Shown here piece after piece: positions 20,534-32,197 of a stretch of DNA of 64,000 nucleotides (the first letter of the stretch is position 1; the number at the start of each line of letters is the position of its first letter). The stretch is from Erpobdella octoculata (Eukaryota; Annelida; Clitellata; Hirudinida; Erpobdellidae): NCBI GenBank assembly GCA_963978895.1, contig OZ022244.1:25138192-25202191 (forward strand), read 5' to 3'. The notes beneath the pieces are model-generated. The model was not told the origin of the DNA and did no database searches. It worked only from the letters and a program-made list of their open reading frames with translations. Both the position numbers and the translations under genes were made by a program.

Positions 20534-21253
20534 ATGTCGAAAGCTATAACTCTCGAAAGTCTAGAAGTAGTTCTCAGCCGTATCGTCGACAGAATGAGCG
20601 ACAATATGACGCGCTTACTGGAGACCATGAATAAAAACTATGAGGCTCTTCTTGATAGAATAGCCAAAACAACAACTGACTCGTTAAAAGAAATGTCGAC
20701 CAAACTCGAGGACATTTCTATAAGATTGGGTGCTTTGGAGTCTGGGACTGAGTCTTCTAAATTAGTGACTGACGAGCGAAATCTATTAGGCAATCCAACT
20801 AGTATTGCCGAAGTACTGACTACCACTCTCTGGAGGTTGGAACAAGAAAAAGATGACAAAAAGCGAAGAGCAAATAACATTGTCATTTCTGGTTTGAAAT
20901 ATGATGAGAAAAAATCAGATGCAGATTGTGTGGTAGACCTCTGTAAAAACAACCTTGCTGTGGTGCCCAGGATTGTCGCGACAAGGCGGTTAGGAAAAGA
21001 CCTTAGAAATCCCAGAGCAAAAGTATGTGTTACTCTAGAAAACCCTGCGGCAGCTGAAGAACTACTGATGTCGTCTCGGATCTTGCGCTCGTCCAAGAAT
21101 GAGGATGTACGAAAAATCTTCATGAACAGAGACCTGACAAAACAACAGGCTGAACTCAACTACAAAAAGAGATGCGAAAGAAGAAAAGTTACTGATGGTC
21201 ATCCTCCTGCCCCGGCTGGGTTAAGTGGCGAGGGTCAACTTTTTCGGAAGTAA
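20534..21253 (+). CDS. LINE ORF1 protein (coiled coil, nucleic-acid-binding type)
   Basis: 239 residues from an ATG 88 nt inside the element. Residues about 10-80 form a heptad-rich coiled coil (LLETMNKNYEALLDRIAK ... LEDISIRLGALES). Residues about 110-225 carry a conserved ORF1p-type region (RRANNIVISGL, then RRLGKDLRNPRAKV, then FMNRDLTKQQAE), as in L2/CR1/L1-like ORF1 proteins that trimerise and coat the element RNA. It is basic at the C-terminus. The last 29 nt overlap the ORF2 frame. Confidence 0.8.
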   Translation: MSKAITLESLEVVLSRIVDRMSDNMTRLLETMNKNYEALLDRIAKTTTDSLKEMSTKLEDISIRLGALESGTESSKLVTDERNLLGNPTSIAEVLTTTLWRLEQEKDDKKRRANNIVISGLKYDEKKSDADCVVDLCKNNLAVVPRIVATRRLGKDLRNPRAKVCVTLENPAAAEELLMSSRILRSSKNEDVRKIFMNRDLTKQQAELNYKKRCERRKVTDGHPPAPAGLSGEGQLFRK

Positions 21254-24065
21254 CGGTAGCACCCTAGCTTTCACAAACCTCAGAAGTATATCTAACAAGA
21301 TTGAAGATTTTCGTTTTTTTCTAGAAGACTGCAGACCAGATATGTTTTGTATTACTGAAACTTGGCTATTAGAAGAGATTCCAAGTAGTTTATTTCTGAC
21401 TAAAGATTATGATTCAGTTCGACACGATAGAAAAACTCGTGGAGGGGGTGTAGCGATGGTAATAAAAACAAGTATTCCTCACAGAACCGTATTAGTACCT
21501 GATAACTTCCGGCATATTGAACTTGTTTGTGTAGATATTGAATTAAACCATAAATCATACAGAATTGTCACATACTATCGTCCTGGAGGTTTTGGTGCTG
21601 AGGCAGAGATCTATATGGTGGACAGTATTAATTGTTTTAAAGCGTTATATTCTCCGATACGTACAATGTGCCTGGTTGGAGACTTTAATTTGCCGGAGGT
21701 GGATTGGACTTGTTACTCATATCCAAACAACAGAGTCTACGGAGCGTTCATGGAATTTGTAAATGAATTTGGACTTCAACAGTTTATTCAAGAGCCGACT
21801 CGAGGAAACAACATTCTAGATTTGGTGCTCTCTGGGGACTCAATGTTGATCTCAAATGTGGAGTTTAGATGCCAGATCGCGACCAGTGACCACAATGTAA
21901 TGATTCTCCATTTAAATGATACAGATCCAAGAGACAAAAACGATGTTCGAAACTCATATATGTTTGATAAAGCAAACTTTGCAGCAATAAACAACTTTCT
22001 GAAACTTGTGAAATGGGACGACATCTTCCAATATTGTTTCGACGTAGAAAACTGCTGGAATGCCCTTCAGCAGTGTATGAGTTATGTGATACAAACCTTC
22101 GTTCCAGTTCGTACTGTATTGAGCTCACGAGGACGACCAAGGAAAATCTCCAATAGAATAAAACATCTTTATAAATCCAAATTATTCTTCTGGAAAATCT
22201 GGAGGCATACTAAGGAGAATAAAGATAAAATCAAATACATGGAGTTTTCAAAATTATGTACTAAAGCAGTAAAAAAAGAACAATATGACATTGAGAAGGG
22301 TCTTGTTTTATCTGGTAACGTTGGTGCTTTCTACAAATATATTCACAATAAACTCTCCTTGAATTCTAAAATTACTGGGATAGAAACAAGTGATGGCACG
22401 ATTGTTACAGATCCGGCTAAAATGTCAAACGTCTTCAACGACTATTTTGCAACCGTTTTTACAAAAGACGATGGAAGTAATCCACCTCTGGTGCAGAGAA
22501 CTCCCAATCTCCTGGAAGAAGTTACGTTCACTCCTGATGTTGTTTTTTCAACCCTCAGAAGTCTTCGAATGACAAAATCTTGTGGCCCAGATGGTATACC
22601 GAATATATTGCTTAAACGCTGCGCCCAAAACTTGACTATTCCACTCTGTCATATTTTTGAAATGTCTCTCAAAACCCGAAGATTGCCTGAAATATGGAGA
22701 ACTGCATACATCACACCAATTCACAAAAAAGGACCTACAAGTGTTGTCTCAAACTACAGACCAATCTCTCTCACGTGTACATGCTGCCGCGTTATGGAAA
22801 AGATTGTTAGCAAAAGCATCTTGGCCCACCTCTCTACTCATGGTCTTATTTCTCCACATCAGCACGGTTTCCTGAGACAAAGATCAACTTGTACGAACCT
22901 TCTGGAGTGTGTACATGACTGGATTATGGGGTTACTGGATGGTAGTCGAGTGGACATTGTTTATTTTGATTTTCAAAAGGCTTTCGACTCGGTCTCCCAC
23001 CCAAAGTTGAAGACTAAACTCATTAGCTACGGAATATCAGGTGATTTGTTGGCATGGATCTTGGATTTTTTGAGTGCTCGAAAACAGCTTGTTCGAATTG
23101 GTGAGTGTTTATCTGCTCCGAGAGATGTTACCAGTGGTGTTCCTCAAGGAAGTGTCCTGGGCCCCATACTATTTCTAATTTTTATTAACGATATTACGGA
23201 TGGTGATGCTTTTGGATCGGTCTCTGTCAAGATGTTTGCAGACGACATAAAAATTTACTCAGCAACTCAGCCCACATCTTCTTCGGCTCCAGAAATACAG
23301 AGAGCAATTGATGAACTAGTTCTCTGGAGTGAAACATGGCAACTGAATCTGGCACTATCAAAGTGTTTTGTATGTCCCATTCACAGGCGAAGAAACGACA
23401 AAGGCTTCGAAATACCTAGATATCGAATTGGGACATACGAGCTTGAACCGACCGAGCAAGCAAGAGATCTGGGTGTACTAATTGATAAAAACCTTAATTT
23501 CAAAAAACACATTGAGAACATTATCCACTCTGCGTCGGTGAAACTCAGATTAATAAAACTATGCCTCCTGTCTAAAGATCCGTATCTGATGAAAAAAGCA
23601 TTCACTACATACGTGCGACCATTGCTCGAATACTGCTCTCCAGTTTGGAGCCCTCGGCACAAGTACCTAATCGACGGCCTGGAGAAGGTTCAGAAAAGAT
23701 TCACCCGAATGGTTCCAAATATCAGCCATCTACCATACTCGACCCGTCTCAGCTTTTTGGGATTGAAAACTCTAGAAGAGCGCAGACTTATCGCAGACCT
23801 TTGTTTCTGCTACAGATCTTTAAATGGAATGGTGGATTATAGCCTGGTTGGACAATTTAAACGAGCAAATTATGAAAAAACAAGGGGCCATAGCTACAAA
23901 CTGATGCCAGGTCAATATAGAACTGACGATGCCAGGTTCTTCATAACTGGACGCGTGGTCTCAGCATGGAATTCTTTGCCTCAGGATGTTGTTGGATCAT
24001 CAAACTACAGTCGGTTCAGAAGCTTGATAAATCAGATGGATTTATCTAAGTTTTCAAGACTTTGA
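21225..24065 (+). CDS. LINE ORF2 protein: APE-type endonuclease and reverse transcriptase
   Basis: The open frame encodes up to 946 residues. Endonuclease residues about 15-230: ITETWL, GGGVAMVIK, VGDFNLPEVDW, and the terminal SDHN at 221-224. Reverse transcriptase residues about 440-730: [44 protein letters not shown], and the catalytic FADD at 671-674. No RNase H is seen. Length and order suit the CR1/L2/Jockey lineage. The frame opens at a GTG after TAA (21222-21224). No ATG lies before the endonuclease core, so translation probably depends on ORF1 (reinitiation or +1 recoding in the 29-nt overlap). Confidence 0.93.
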   Translation: MARVNFFGSNGSTLAFTNLRSISNKIEDFRFFLEDCRPDMFCITETWLLEEIPSSLFLTKDYDSVRHDRKTRGGGVAMVIKTSIPHRTVLVPDNFRHIELVCVDIELNHKSYRIVTYYRPGGFGAEAEIYMVDSINCFKALYSPIRTMCLVGDFNLPEVDWTCYSYPNNRVYGAFMEFVNEFGLQQFIQEPTRGNNILDLVLSGDSMLISNVEFRCQIATSDHNVMILHLNDTDPRDKNDVRNSYMFDKANFAAINNFLKLVKWDDIFQYCFDVENCWNALQQCMSYVIQTFVPVRTVLSSRGRPRKISNRIKHLYKSKLFFWKIWRHTKENKDKIKYMEFSKLCTKAVKKEQYDIEKGLVLSGNVGAFYKYIHNKLSLNSKITGIETSDGTIVTDPAKMSNVFNDYFATVFTKDDGSNPPLVQRTPNLLEEVTFTPDVVFSTLRSLRMTKSCGPDGIPNILLKRCAQNLTIPLCHIFEMSLKTRRLPEIWRTAYITPIHKKGPTSVVSNYRPISLTCTCCRVMEKIVSKSILAHLSTHGLISPHQHGFLRQRSTCTNLLECVHDWIMGLLDGSRVDIVYFDFQKAFDSVSHPKLKTKLISYGISGDLLAWILDFLSARKQLVRIGECLSAPRDVTSGVPQGSVLGPILFLIFINDITDGDAFGSVSVKMFADDIKIYSATQPTSSSAPEIQRAIDELVLWSETWQLNLALSKCFVCPIHRRRNDKGFEIPRYRIGTYELEPTEQARDLGVLIDKNLNFKKHIENIIHSASVKLRLIKLCLLSKDPYLMKKAFTTYVRPLLEYCSPVWSPRHKYLIDGLEKVQKRFTRMVPNISHLPYSTRLSFLGLKTLEERRLIADLCFCYRSLNGMVDYSLVGQFKRANYEKTRGHSYKLMPGQYRTDDARFFITGRVVSAWNSLPQDVVGSSNYSRFRSLINQMDLSKFSRL

Positions 24066-25663
24066 ATTTTTCATGAAGCATTAGCAGATCTGGATGTCAA
24101 ATGAACAGATTTTTGGAGGTATTTAGAGGGATTTTGAAGATTGCGGTGGATGTTTCAACTTCACGGCATTATCTATAAGCGTTAAGAACAAAAATTTGTC
24201 AGGTTTAACCGTTCCATAAATGCATAATTTAAATATTTACACGACTTAATATCTTATTCAATATGTTATACGCGAGTATACTTTGCTATTGTATGTTTCT
24301 AACATCTTAACAATTTACGATTTGCAACTGAGTATGTGTACATATTTCGTTTATTGGTTTTTTTTTGTTTCGTTTGTACTGTCCGAACGGTATTAGAGGC
24401 CGATAGGCCCTTCTGTTTGAGAATAAATAAATAAAAAAAAAAAATAAAAAAAATAAACACATCATTAAAAAGAACGCAGAAAATGAAAGCAAAAATGTTG
24501 AGGCAGTACAGATTTGCAACCGAACTTCTCAAAACCCAATAAACGTCAGAAAAACATTAGACTCGCCTATACCAGTGAACTTAAAAACAGTTTACGCACA
24601 CAACTTGATTCAAAATACACAACAGTTGTTAACGGTTGTTCTCGACACAAATGCTCTGCTAGATTATTTGGCAGAGTTTGTCGAAATAATTAAAAAGGGA
24701 ATATTCAAATTTGTGGTACCAACTATGGTGACTCACGAACTAACTAATTTGGCCTGCAATGGCCGAAAACTCAAACCTGGAGAAACGTCTGAAAAAATTG
24801 AAAACTTGAAACTAAAAGCAGCTCCTGCTTGTGCTTTTTTGAAAAGTGAACCTGTATCGAAATATCCTCTTATTTCATTTTGTACTGCTAAAGGTTTATT
24901 TTCATCGTTTTCCGAACAAACTAATGATGACGACAAATCCGGTCGGGGTTCAAGTTGTAATGATGACGTGATCGTGAAATGCTGCGAAGTTCTCAAAAAC
25001 AATAAGACCGATACAATGTATCTTGTCCTGCTGACAGGTGACAAAGAAATGCGTCAAAAAGCATTGGTGAAAGGTGTCTGTTCTGAAACACCGAATACGT
25101 TTTTCAATTCTCTAAAAGCGTTAAATGTATAAAAATAAGAAATAGCTAATGCTATTAGAACTTTTTTTGTGAACACCTGCGATTTCTGAACTCAGACAAT
25201 TGTCAATTCAAAGTGAAAATAAAGAAGTCGAACGTACACAAGTGATGAAAACTAAGCGGGAACGGAAAACAACCGGGCGCGAAAGAGCGCGCGGGAGAAA
25301 AAGAGAGAAGAAGCAGCAACAATGCAAGTTAACAACAAACTTATATACAACACAATAAATAAATAAATAACTGTAATTATATATTTAAACAACCATACAA
25401 ATAAAAGTGTTTATGTAAAAGAATTTAACAACCAATCGTAGCAAGGACTGAGTTGCTAGATCCAATCAAATAGGACCTAATGCCGTATAGCCAATCATCT
25501 TCTCGCGAAGCCATTGTCGTATGGGTATAAATAGGAGTAACTTTTTCGTTTTTGTCATTTGATATTTTGACTCAGAGGCGTATACACTCCTGAGCGATTT
25601 GGACTAAGAAAGTGCTCTGTATCTTTCTATACACTTTTTTCTGTTAACACTTTTTAGCTTGTC

Positions 25664-26548
25664 ATGGCATCTTGTATCGTGTACGTTCAACCCGTATTTA
25701 TCCACAGACCTGCTGAATATTTTTACACTGGCTTTTTTCAATGTAAAACCGAGCTCAATTCAGCTGAAACTCATTGTTTCGAAGAAAATCATTTAAAATC
25801 TGCTTGCAAAAAGTCAGAGTATGTTATTGACCAGACAGGTGTAAAATGTTACTATGACAGACATGGAAAAAAACACATCATTAAAAAGAACGCAGAAAAT
25901 GAAAGCAAAAATGTTGAGGCAGTACAGATTTGCAACCGAACTTCTCAAAACCCAATAAACGTCAGAAAAACATTAGACTCGCCTATACCAGTGAACTTAA
26001 AAACAGTTTACGCACACAACTTGATTCAAAATACACAACAGTTGTTAACGGTTGTTCTCGACACAAATGCTCTGCTAGATTATTTGGCAGAGTTTGTCGA
26101 AATAATAAAAAAGAGAATATTCAAATTTGTGGTACCAACTATGGTGACTCACGAACTAACTAATTTGGCCTGCAATGGCCGAAAACTCAAACCTGGAGAA
26201 ACGTCTGAAAAAATTGAAAACTTGAAACTAAAAGCAGCTCGTGCTTGTGCTTTTTTGAAAAGTGAACCTGTATCGAAATATCCTCTTATTTCATTTTGTA
26301 CTGCTAATGGTATATTTTCATCGTTTTCCGAACAAACTAATGATGACGACAAATCCGGTCGGGGTTCAAGTTGTAATGATGACGTAATCGTGAAATGCTG
26401 CGAAGTTCTCAAAAACAATAAGACCGATACAATGTATCTTGTCCTGCTGACAGGTGACAAAGAAATGCGTCAAAAAGCATTGGTGAAAGGTGTCTGTTCT
26501 GAAACACCGAATACGTTTTTCAATTCTCTAAAAGCGTTAAATGTATAA
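25664..26548 (+). CDS. PIN array copy 8, intact 294 aa
   Basis: Changes M148I, G151R and K215N, with two synonymous changes (T29 ACC, V241 GTA). The post-stop region has an extra A and the TAAG loop, as in copies 4 and 22. Followed by the short spacer. Confidence 0.85.
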   Translation: MASCIVYVQPVFIHRPAEYFYTGFFQCKTELNSAETHCFEENHLKSACKKSEYVIDQTGVKCYYDRHGKKHIIKKNAENESKNVEAVQICNRTSQNPINVRKTLDSPIPVNLKTVYAHNLIQNTQQLLTVVLDTNALLDYLAEFVEIIKKRIFKFVVPTMVTHELTNLACNGRKLKPGETSEKIENLKLKAARACAFLKSEPVSKYPLISFCTANGIFSSFSEQTNDDDKSGRGSSCNDDVIVKCCEVLKNNKTDTMYLVLLTGDKEMRQKALVKGVCSETPNTFFNSLKALNV

Positions 26549-27069
26549 AAAATAAGAAATAGCTAAGGCTATTAGAACTTTTTTTGTGAACACCTGCGAT
26601 TTCTGAACTCAGACAATTGTCAATTCAAAGTGAAAATAAAGAAGTCGAACGTACACAAGTGATGAAAACTAAGCGGGAACGGAAAACAACCGGGCGCGAA
26701 AGAGCGCGCGGGAGAAAAAGAGAGAAGAAGCAGCAACAATGCAAGTTAACAACAAACACAATAAATAAATAAATAATTGTAATTATATATTTAAACAACC
26801 ATACAAATAAAAGTGTTTATACAAAAGAATTTAACAACCAATCGTAGCAAGGACTGAGTTGCTAGATCCAATTAAATAGGACCTAATGCCGTATAGCCAA
26901 TCATCTTCTTGCGAAGCCATTGTCGTATGGGTATAAATAGGAGTAACTTTTTCGTTTTTGTCATTTGATATTTTGACTCAGAGGCGTATACACTCCTGAG
27001 CGATTTGGACTAAGAAAGTGCTCTGTATCTTTCTATACACTTTTTTCTGTTAACACTTTTTAGCTTGTC

Positions 27070-27954
27070 ATGGCATCTTGTATCGTGTACGTTCAACCCG
27101 TATTTATCCACAGACCTGCTGAATATTTTTACACTGGCTTTTTTCAATGTAAAACAGAGCTCACTTCAGCTGATACTCATTGTTTCGAAGAAAATCATTT
27201 AAAATCTGCTTGCAAAAAGTCAGAGTATGTTATTGACCAGACAGGTGTAAAATCTTACTATGACAGACATGGAAAAAAACACATCATTAAAAAGAACGCA
27301 GAAAATAAAAGCAAAAATGTTGAGGCAGTACAGATTTGCAACCGAACTTCTCAAAACCCAATAAACGTCAGAAAAACATTAGACTCGCCTATACCAGTGA
27401 ACTTAAAAACAGTTTACGCACACAACTTGATTCAAAATACACAACAGTTGTTAACGGTTGTTCTCGACACAAATGCTCTGCTAGATTATTTGGCAGAGTT
27501 TGTCGAAATAATGAAAAAGGGAATATTCAAATTTGTGGTACCAACTATGGTGACTCACGAACTAACTAATTTGGCCTGCAATGGCCGAAAACTCAAACCT
27601 GGAGAAACGTTTGAAAAAATTGAAAACTTGAAACTAAAAGCAGCTCGTGCTTGTGCTTTTTTGAAAAGTGAACCTGTATCGAAATATCCTCTTATTTCAT
27701 TTTGTACTGCTAAAGGTATATTTTCATCGTTTTCCGAACAAACTAATGATGACGACAAATCCGGTCGGGGTTCAAGTTGTAATGATGACGTGATCGTGAA
27801 ATGCTGCGAAGTTCTCAAAAACAATAAGACCGATACAATGTGTCTTGTCCTGCTGACAGGTGACAAAGAAATGCGTCAAAAAGCATTGGTGAAAGGTGTC
27901 TGTTCTGAAACACCGAATACGTTTTTCAATTCTCTAAAAGCGTTAAATGTATAA
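27070..27954 (+). CDS. PIN array copy 9, intact 294 aa, most diverged open copy
   Basis: N32T, E35D, C62S, E80K, S181F and Y258C. Loss of C62 removes one of the N-terminal Cys residues that might bind metal. The PIN acids remain. Promoter with TCTTGCGA. Confidence 0.83.
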   Translation: MASCIVYVQPVFIHRPAEYFYTGFFQCKTELTSADTHCFEENHLKSACKKSEYVIDQTGVKSYYDRHGKKHIIKKNAENKSKNVEAVQICNRTSQNPINVRKTLDSPIPVNLKTVYAHNLIQNTQQLLTVVLDTNALLDYLAEFVEIMKKGIFKFVVPTMVTHELTNLACNGRKLKPGETFEKIENLKLKAARACAFLKSEPVSKYPLISFCTAKGIFSSFSEQTNDDDKSGRGSSCNDDVIVKCCEVLKNNKTDTMCLVLLTGDKEMRQKALVKGVCSETPNTFFNSLKALNV

Positions 27955-28485
27955 AAATAAGAAATAGCTAATGCTATTAGAACTTTTTTTGTGAACACCT
28001 GCGATTTCTGAACTCAGACAATTGTCAATTCAAAGTGAAAATAAAGAAGTCGAACGTACACAAGTGATGAAAACTAAGCGGGAACGGAAAACAACCGGGC
28101 GCGAAAGAGCGCGCGGGAGAAAAAGAGAGAAGAAGCAGCAACAATGCAAGTTAACAACAAACTCATATACAACACAATAAATAAATAAATAATTGTAATT
28201 ATATATTTAAACAACCATACAAATAAAAGTGTTTATATAAAAGAATTTAACAACCAATCGTAGCAAGGACTGAGTTGCTAGATCCAATTAAATAGGACCT
28301 AATGCCGTATAGCCAATCATCTTCTCGCGAAGCCATTGTCGTATGGGTATAAATAGGAGTAACTTTTTCGTTTTTGTCATTTGATATTTTGACTCAGAGG
28401 CGTATACACTCCTGAGCGATTTGGACTAAGAAAGTGCTCTGTATCTTTCTATACACTTTTTTCTGTTAACACTTTTTAGCTTGTC

Positions 28486-29369
28486 ATGGCATTTTGTATC
28501 GTGTACGTTCAACCCGTATTTATCCACAGACCTGCTGAATATTTTTACACTGGCTTTTTTCAATGTTAAACAGAGCTCAATTCAGCTGAAACTCATTGTT
28601 TCGAAGAAAATCATTTAAAATCTGCTTGCAAAAAGTCAGAGTATGTTATTGACCAGACAGGTGTAAAATGTTACTATGACAGACATGGAAAAAAACACAT
28701 CATTAAAAAGAACGCAGAAAATGAAAGCAAAAATGTTGAGGCAGTACAGATTTGCAACCGAACTTCTCAAAACCAATAAACGTCAGAAAAACATTAGACT
28801 CGCCTATACCAGTGAACTTAAAAACAGTTTACGCACACAACTTGATTCAAAATACACAACAGTTGTTAACGGTTGTTCTCGACACAAATGCTCTGCTAGA
28901 TTATTTGGCAGAGTTTGTCGAAATAATGAAAAAGGGAATATTCAAATTTGTGGTACCAACTATGGTGACTCACGAACTAACTAATTTGGCCTGCAATGGC
29001 CGAAAACTCAAACCTGGAGAAACGTTTGAAAAAATTGAAAACTTGAAACTAAAAGCAGCTCGTGCTTGTGCTTTTTTGAAAAGTGAACCTGTATCGAAAT
29101 ATCCTCTTATTTCATTTTGTACTGCTAAAGGTATATTTTCATCGTTTTCCGAACAAACTAATGATGACGACAAATCCGGTCGGGGTTCAAGTTGTAATGA
29201 TGACATGATCGTGAAATGATGCGAAGTTCTCAAAAACAATAAAACCGATATAATGTATCTTGTCCTGCTGACAGGTGACAAAGAAATGCGTCAAAAAGCA
29301 TTGGTGAAAGGTGTCTGTTCTGAAACACCGAATACGTTTTTCAATTCTCTAAAAGCGTTAAATGTATAA
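28486..29369 (+). pseudogene. PIN array copy 10, multiply broken
   Basis: Three independent lesions: K28 to TAA, a 1-bp deletion of C at codons 96-97, and C245 to TGA. Also S3F, V241M and other changes. The most decayed complete-length copy. Confidence 0.92.
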
Positions 29370-29900
29370 AAATAAGAAATAGCTAATGCTATTAGAACTT
29401 TTTTTGTGAACACCTGCGATTTCTGAACTCAGACAATTGTCAATTCAAAGTGAAAATAAAGAAGTCGAACGTACACAAGTGATGAAAACTAAGCGGGAAC
29501 GGAAAACAACCGGGCGCGAAAGAGCGCGCGGGAGAAAAAGAGAGAAGAAGCAGCAACAATGCAAGTTAACAACAAACTCATATACAACACAATAAATAAA
29601 TAAATAATTGTAATTATATATTTAAACAACCATACAAATAAAAGTGTTTATATAAAAGAATTTAACAACCAATCGTAGCAAGGACTGAGTTGCTAGATCC
29701 ATTCAAATAGGACCTAATGCCGTATAGCCAATCATCTTCTCGCGAAGCCATTGTCGTATGGGTATAAATAGGAGTAACTTTTTCGTTTTTGTCATTTGAT
29801 ATTTTGACTCAGAGGCGTATACACTCCTGAGCGATTTGGACTTAGAAAGTGCTCTGTATCTTTCTATACACTTTTTTCTGTTAACACTTTTTAGCTTGTC

Positions 29901-30781
29901 ATGGCATCTTGTATCGTGTACGTTCAACCCGTATTTATCCACAGACCTGCTGAATATTTTTACACTGGCTTTTTTCAATGTAAAACAGAGCTCAATTCAG
30001 CTGAAACTCATTGTTTCGAAGAAAATCATTTAAAATCTGCTTGCAAAAAGTCAGAGTATGTTATTGACCATACAGGTGTAAAATGTTACTATGACAGACA
30101 TGGAAAAAAACACATCATTAAAAAAAACGCAGAAAATGAAAGCAAAAATGTTGAGGCAGTACAGATTTGCAACCGAACTTCTCAAAACCCAATAAACGTC
30201 AGAAAAACATTAGACTCGCCTATACCAGTGAACTTAAAAACAGTTTACGCACACAACTTGATTCAAAATACACAACAGTTGTTAACGGTTGTTCTCGACA
30301 CAAATGCTCTGCTAGATTATTTGGCAGAGTTTGTCGAAATAATGAAAAAGGGAATATTCAAATTTGTGGTACCAACTATGGTGACTCACGAACTAACTAA
30401 TTTGGCCTGCAATGGCCGAAAACTCAAACCTGGAGAAACGTCTGAAAAAATTGAAAACTTGAAACTAAAAGCAGCTCGTGCTTGTGCTTTTTTGAAAAGT
30501 GAACCTGTATCGAAATATCCTCTTATTTCATTTTGTACTGCTAAAGGTATATTTTCATCGTTTTCCGAACAAACTAATGATGACGACAAATCCGGTCGGG
30601 GTTCAAGTTGTAATGATGACGTGATCGTGAAATGCTGCGAAGTTCTCAAAAACAATAAGACAATAAGTATCTTGTCCTGCTGACAGGTGACAAAGAAATG
30701 CGTCAAAAAGCATTGGTGAAAGGTGTCTGTTCTGAAACACCGAATACGTTTTTCAATTCTCTAAAAGCGTTAAATGTGTAA
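29901..30781 (+). pseudogene. PIN array copy 11, 4-bp deletion near the C-terminus
   Basis: Open to residue 260. A net 4-bp deletion at codons 254-257 then shifts frame before D265, removing the last motif. Also Q57H. The GC-rich hairpin in its spacer is mutated. Confidence 0.9.
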
Positions 30782-31312
30782 AAACAAGAAATAGCTAATG
30801 CTATTAGAACTTTTTTTGTGAACACCTGCGATTTCTGAACTCAGACAATTGTCAATTCAAAGTGAAAATAAAGAAGTCGAACGTACACAAGTGATGAAAA
30901 CTAAGCGGGAACGGAAAACAACCGGGCGCGAAAAAGCGCGGGGGAGAAAAAGAGAGAAGAAGCAGCAACAATGCAAGTTAACAACAAACTCATATACAAC
31001 ACAATAAATAAATAAATAATTGTAATTATATATTTAAACAACCATACAAATAAAAGTGTTTATATAAAAGAATTTAACAACCACTCGTAGCAAGGACTGA
31101 GTTGCTAGATCCAATCAAATAGGACCTAATGCCGTATAGCCAATCATCTTCTCGCGAAGCCATTGTCGTATGGGTATAAATAGGAGTAACTTTTTCGTTT
31201 TTGTCATTTGATATTTTGACTCAGAGGCGTATACACTCCTGAGCGATTTGGACTAAGAAAGTGCTCTGTATCTTTCTATACACTTTTTTCTGTTAACACT
31301 TTTTAGCTTGTC

Positions 31313-32197
31313 ATGGCATCTTGTATCGTGTACGTTCAACCCGTATTTATCCACAGACCTGCTGAATATTTTTACACTGGCTTTTTTCAATGTAAAACAG
31401 AGCTCAATTCAGCTGAAACTCATTGTTTCGAAGAAAATCATTTAAAATCTGCTTTCAAAAAGTCAGAGTATGTTATTGACCAGACAGGTGTGAAATGTTA
31501 CTATGACAGACATGGAAAAAAACACATCATTAAAAAGAACGCAGAAAATGAAAGCAAAAATGTTGAGGCAGTACAGATTTGCAACCGAACTTCTCAAAAC
31601 CCAATAAACGTCAGAAAAACATTAGACTCGCCTATACCAGTGAACTTAAAAACAGATTACGCACACAACTTGATTCAAAATACACAACAGTTGTTAACGG
31701 TTGTTCTCGACACAAATGCTCTGCTAGATTATTTGGCAGAGTTTGTCGAAATAATGAAAAAGGGAATATTCAAATTTGTGGTACCAACTATGGTGACTCA
31801 CGAACTAACTAATTTGGCCTGCAATGGCCGAAAACTCAAACCTGGAGAAACGTCTGAAAAAATTGAAAACTTGAAACTAAAAGCAGCTCGTGCTTGTGCT
31901 TTTTTGAAAAGTGAACCTGTATCGAATTATCCTCTTATTTCATTTTGTACTGCTAAAGGTATATTTTCATCGTTTTCCGAACAGACTAAAGATGACGACA
32001 AATCCGGTCGGGGTTCAAGTTGTAATGATGACGTGATCGTGAAATGCTGCGAAGTTCTCAAAAACAATAAGACCGATACAATGTATCTTGTCCTGCTGAC
32101 AGGTGACAAAGAAATGCGTCAAAAAGCATTGGTGAAAGGTGTCTGTTCTGAAACACCGAATACGTTTTTCAATTCTCTAAAAGCGTTAAATGTGTAA
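31313..32197 (+). CDS. PIN array copy 12, intact 294 aa
   Basis: C48F, V115D, K205N and N226K, with stop context GTGTAA. Nearly identical to copy 27, including spacer variants (ACAAGAGATG, GCGCAAAAGAG), so the two derive from one block duplication. Confidence 0.85.
   Translation: MASCIVYVQPVFIHRPAEYFYTGFFQCKTELNSAETHCFEENHLKSAFKKSEYVIDQTGVKCYYDRHGKKHIIKKNAENESKNVEAVQICNRTSQNPINVRKTLDSPIPVNLKTDYAHNLIQNTQQLLTVVLDTNALLDYLAEFVEIMKKGIFKFVVPTMVTHELTNLACNGRKLKPGETSEKIENLKLKAARACAFLKSEPVSNYPLISFCTAKGIFSSFSEQTKDDDKSGRGSSCNDDVIVKCCEVLKNNKTDTMYLVLLTGDKEMRQKALVKGVCSETPNTFFNSLKALNV

Larger units (their letters stand above)
20441..24459 (+). mobile_element. apparently full-length CR1/L2-like LINE inserted in array copy 7
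   Basis: The element spans about 20446-24454 (4.0 kb) between 5-bp direct duplications AAACA (20441-20445 and 24455-24459). Removing it restores a 1416-bp unit exactly. It has an 88-bp 5' UTR, two overlapping ORFs, a 3' UTR of about 350 bp, and an A-rich tail with AATAAATAAATAAA. Both ORFs are open, so the insertion is young. It occurs in one unit only, so it has not spread by exchange among units. Confidence 0.92.
20234..25132 (+). pseudogene. PIN array copy 7, split by a full-length LINE
   Basis: Coding sequence 20234-20445 (to the A-run at codons 68-71) resumes at 24455 and runs to the normal stop. The 5' part now reads into the LINE and stops at 20503. The 3' part has R193P and I217L and would be open if the insert were absent. 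E41K and L44I are private to this copy. Confidence 0.92.
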
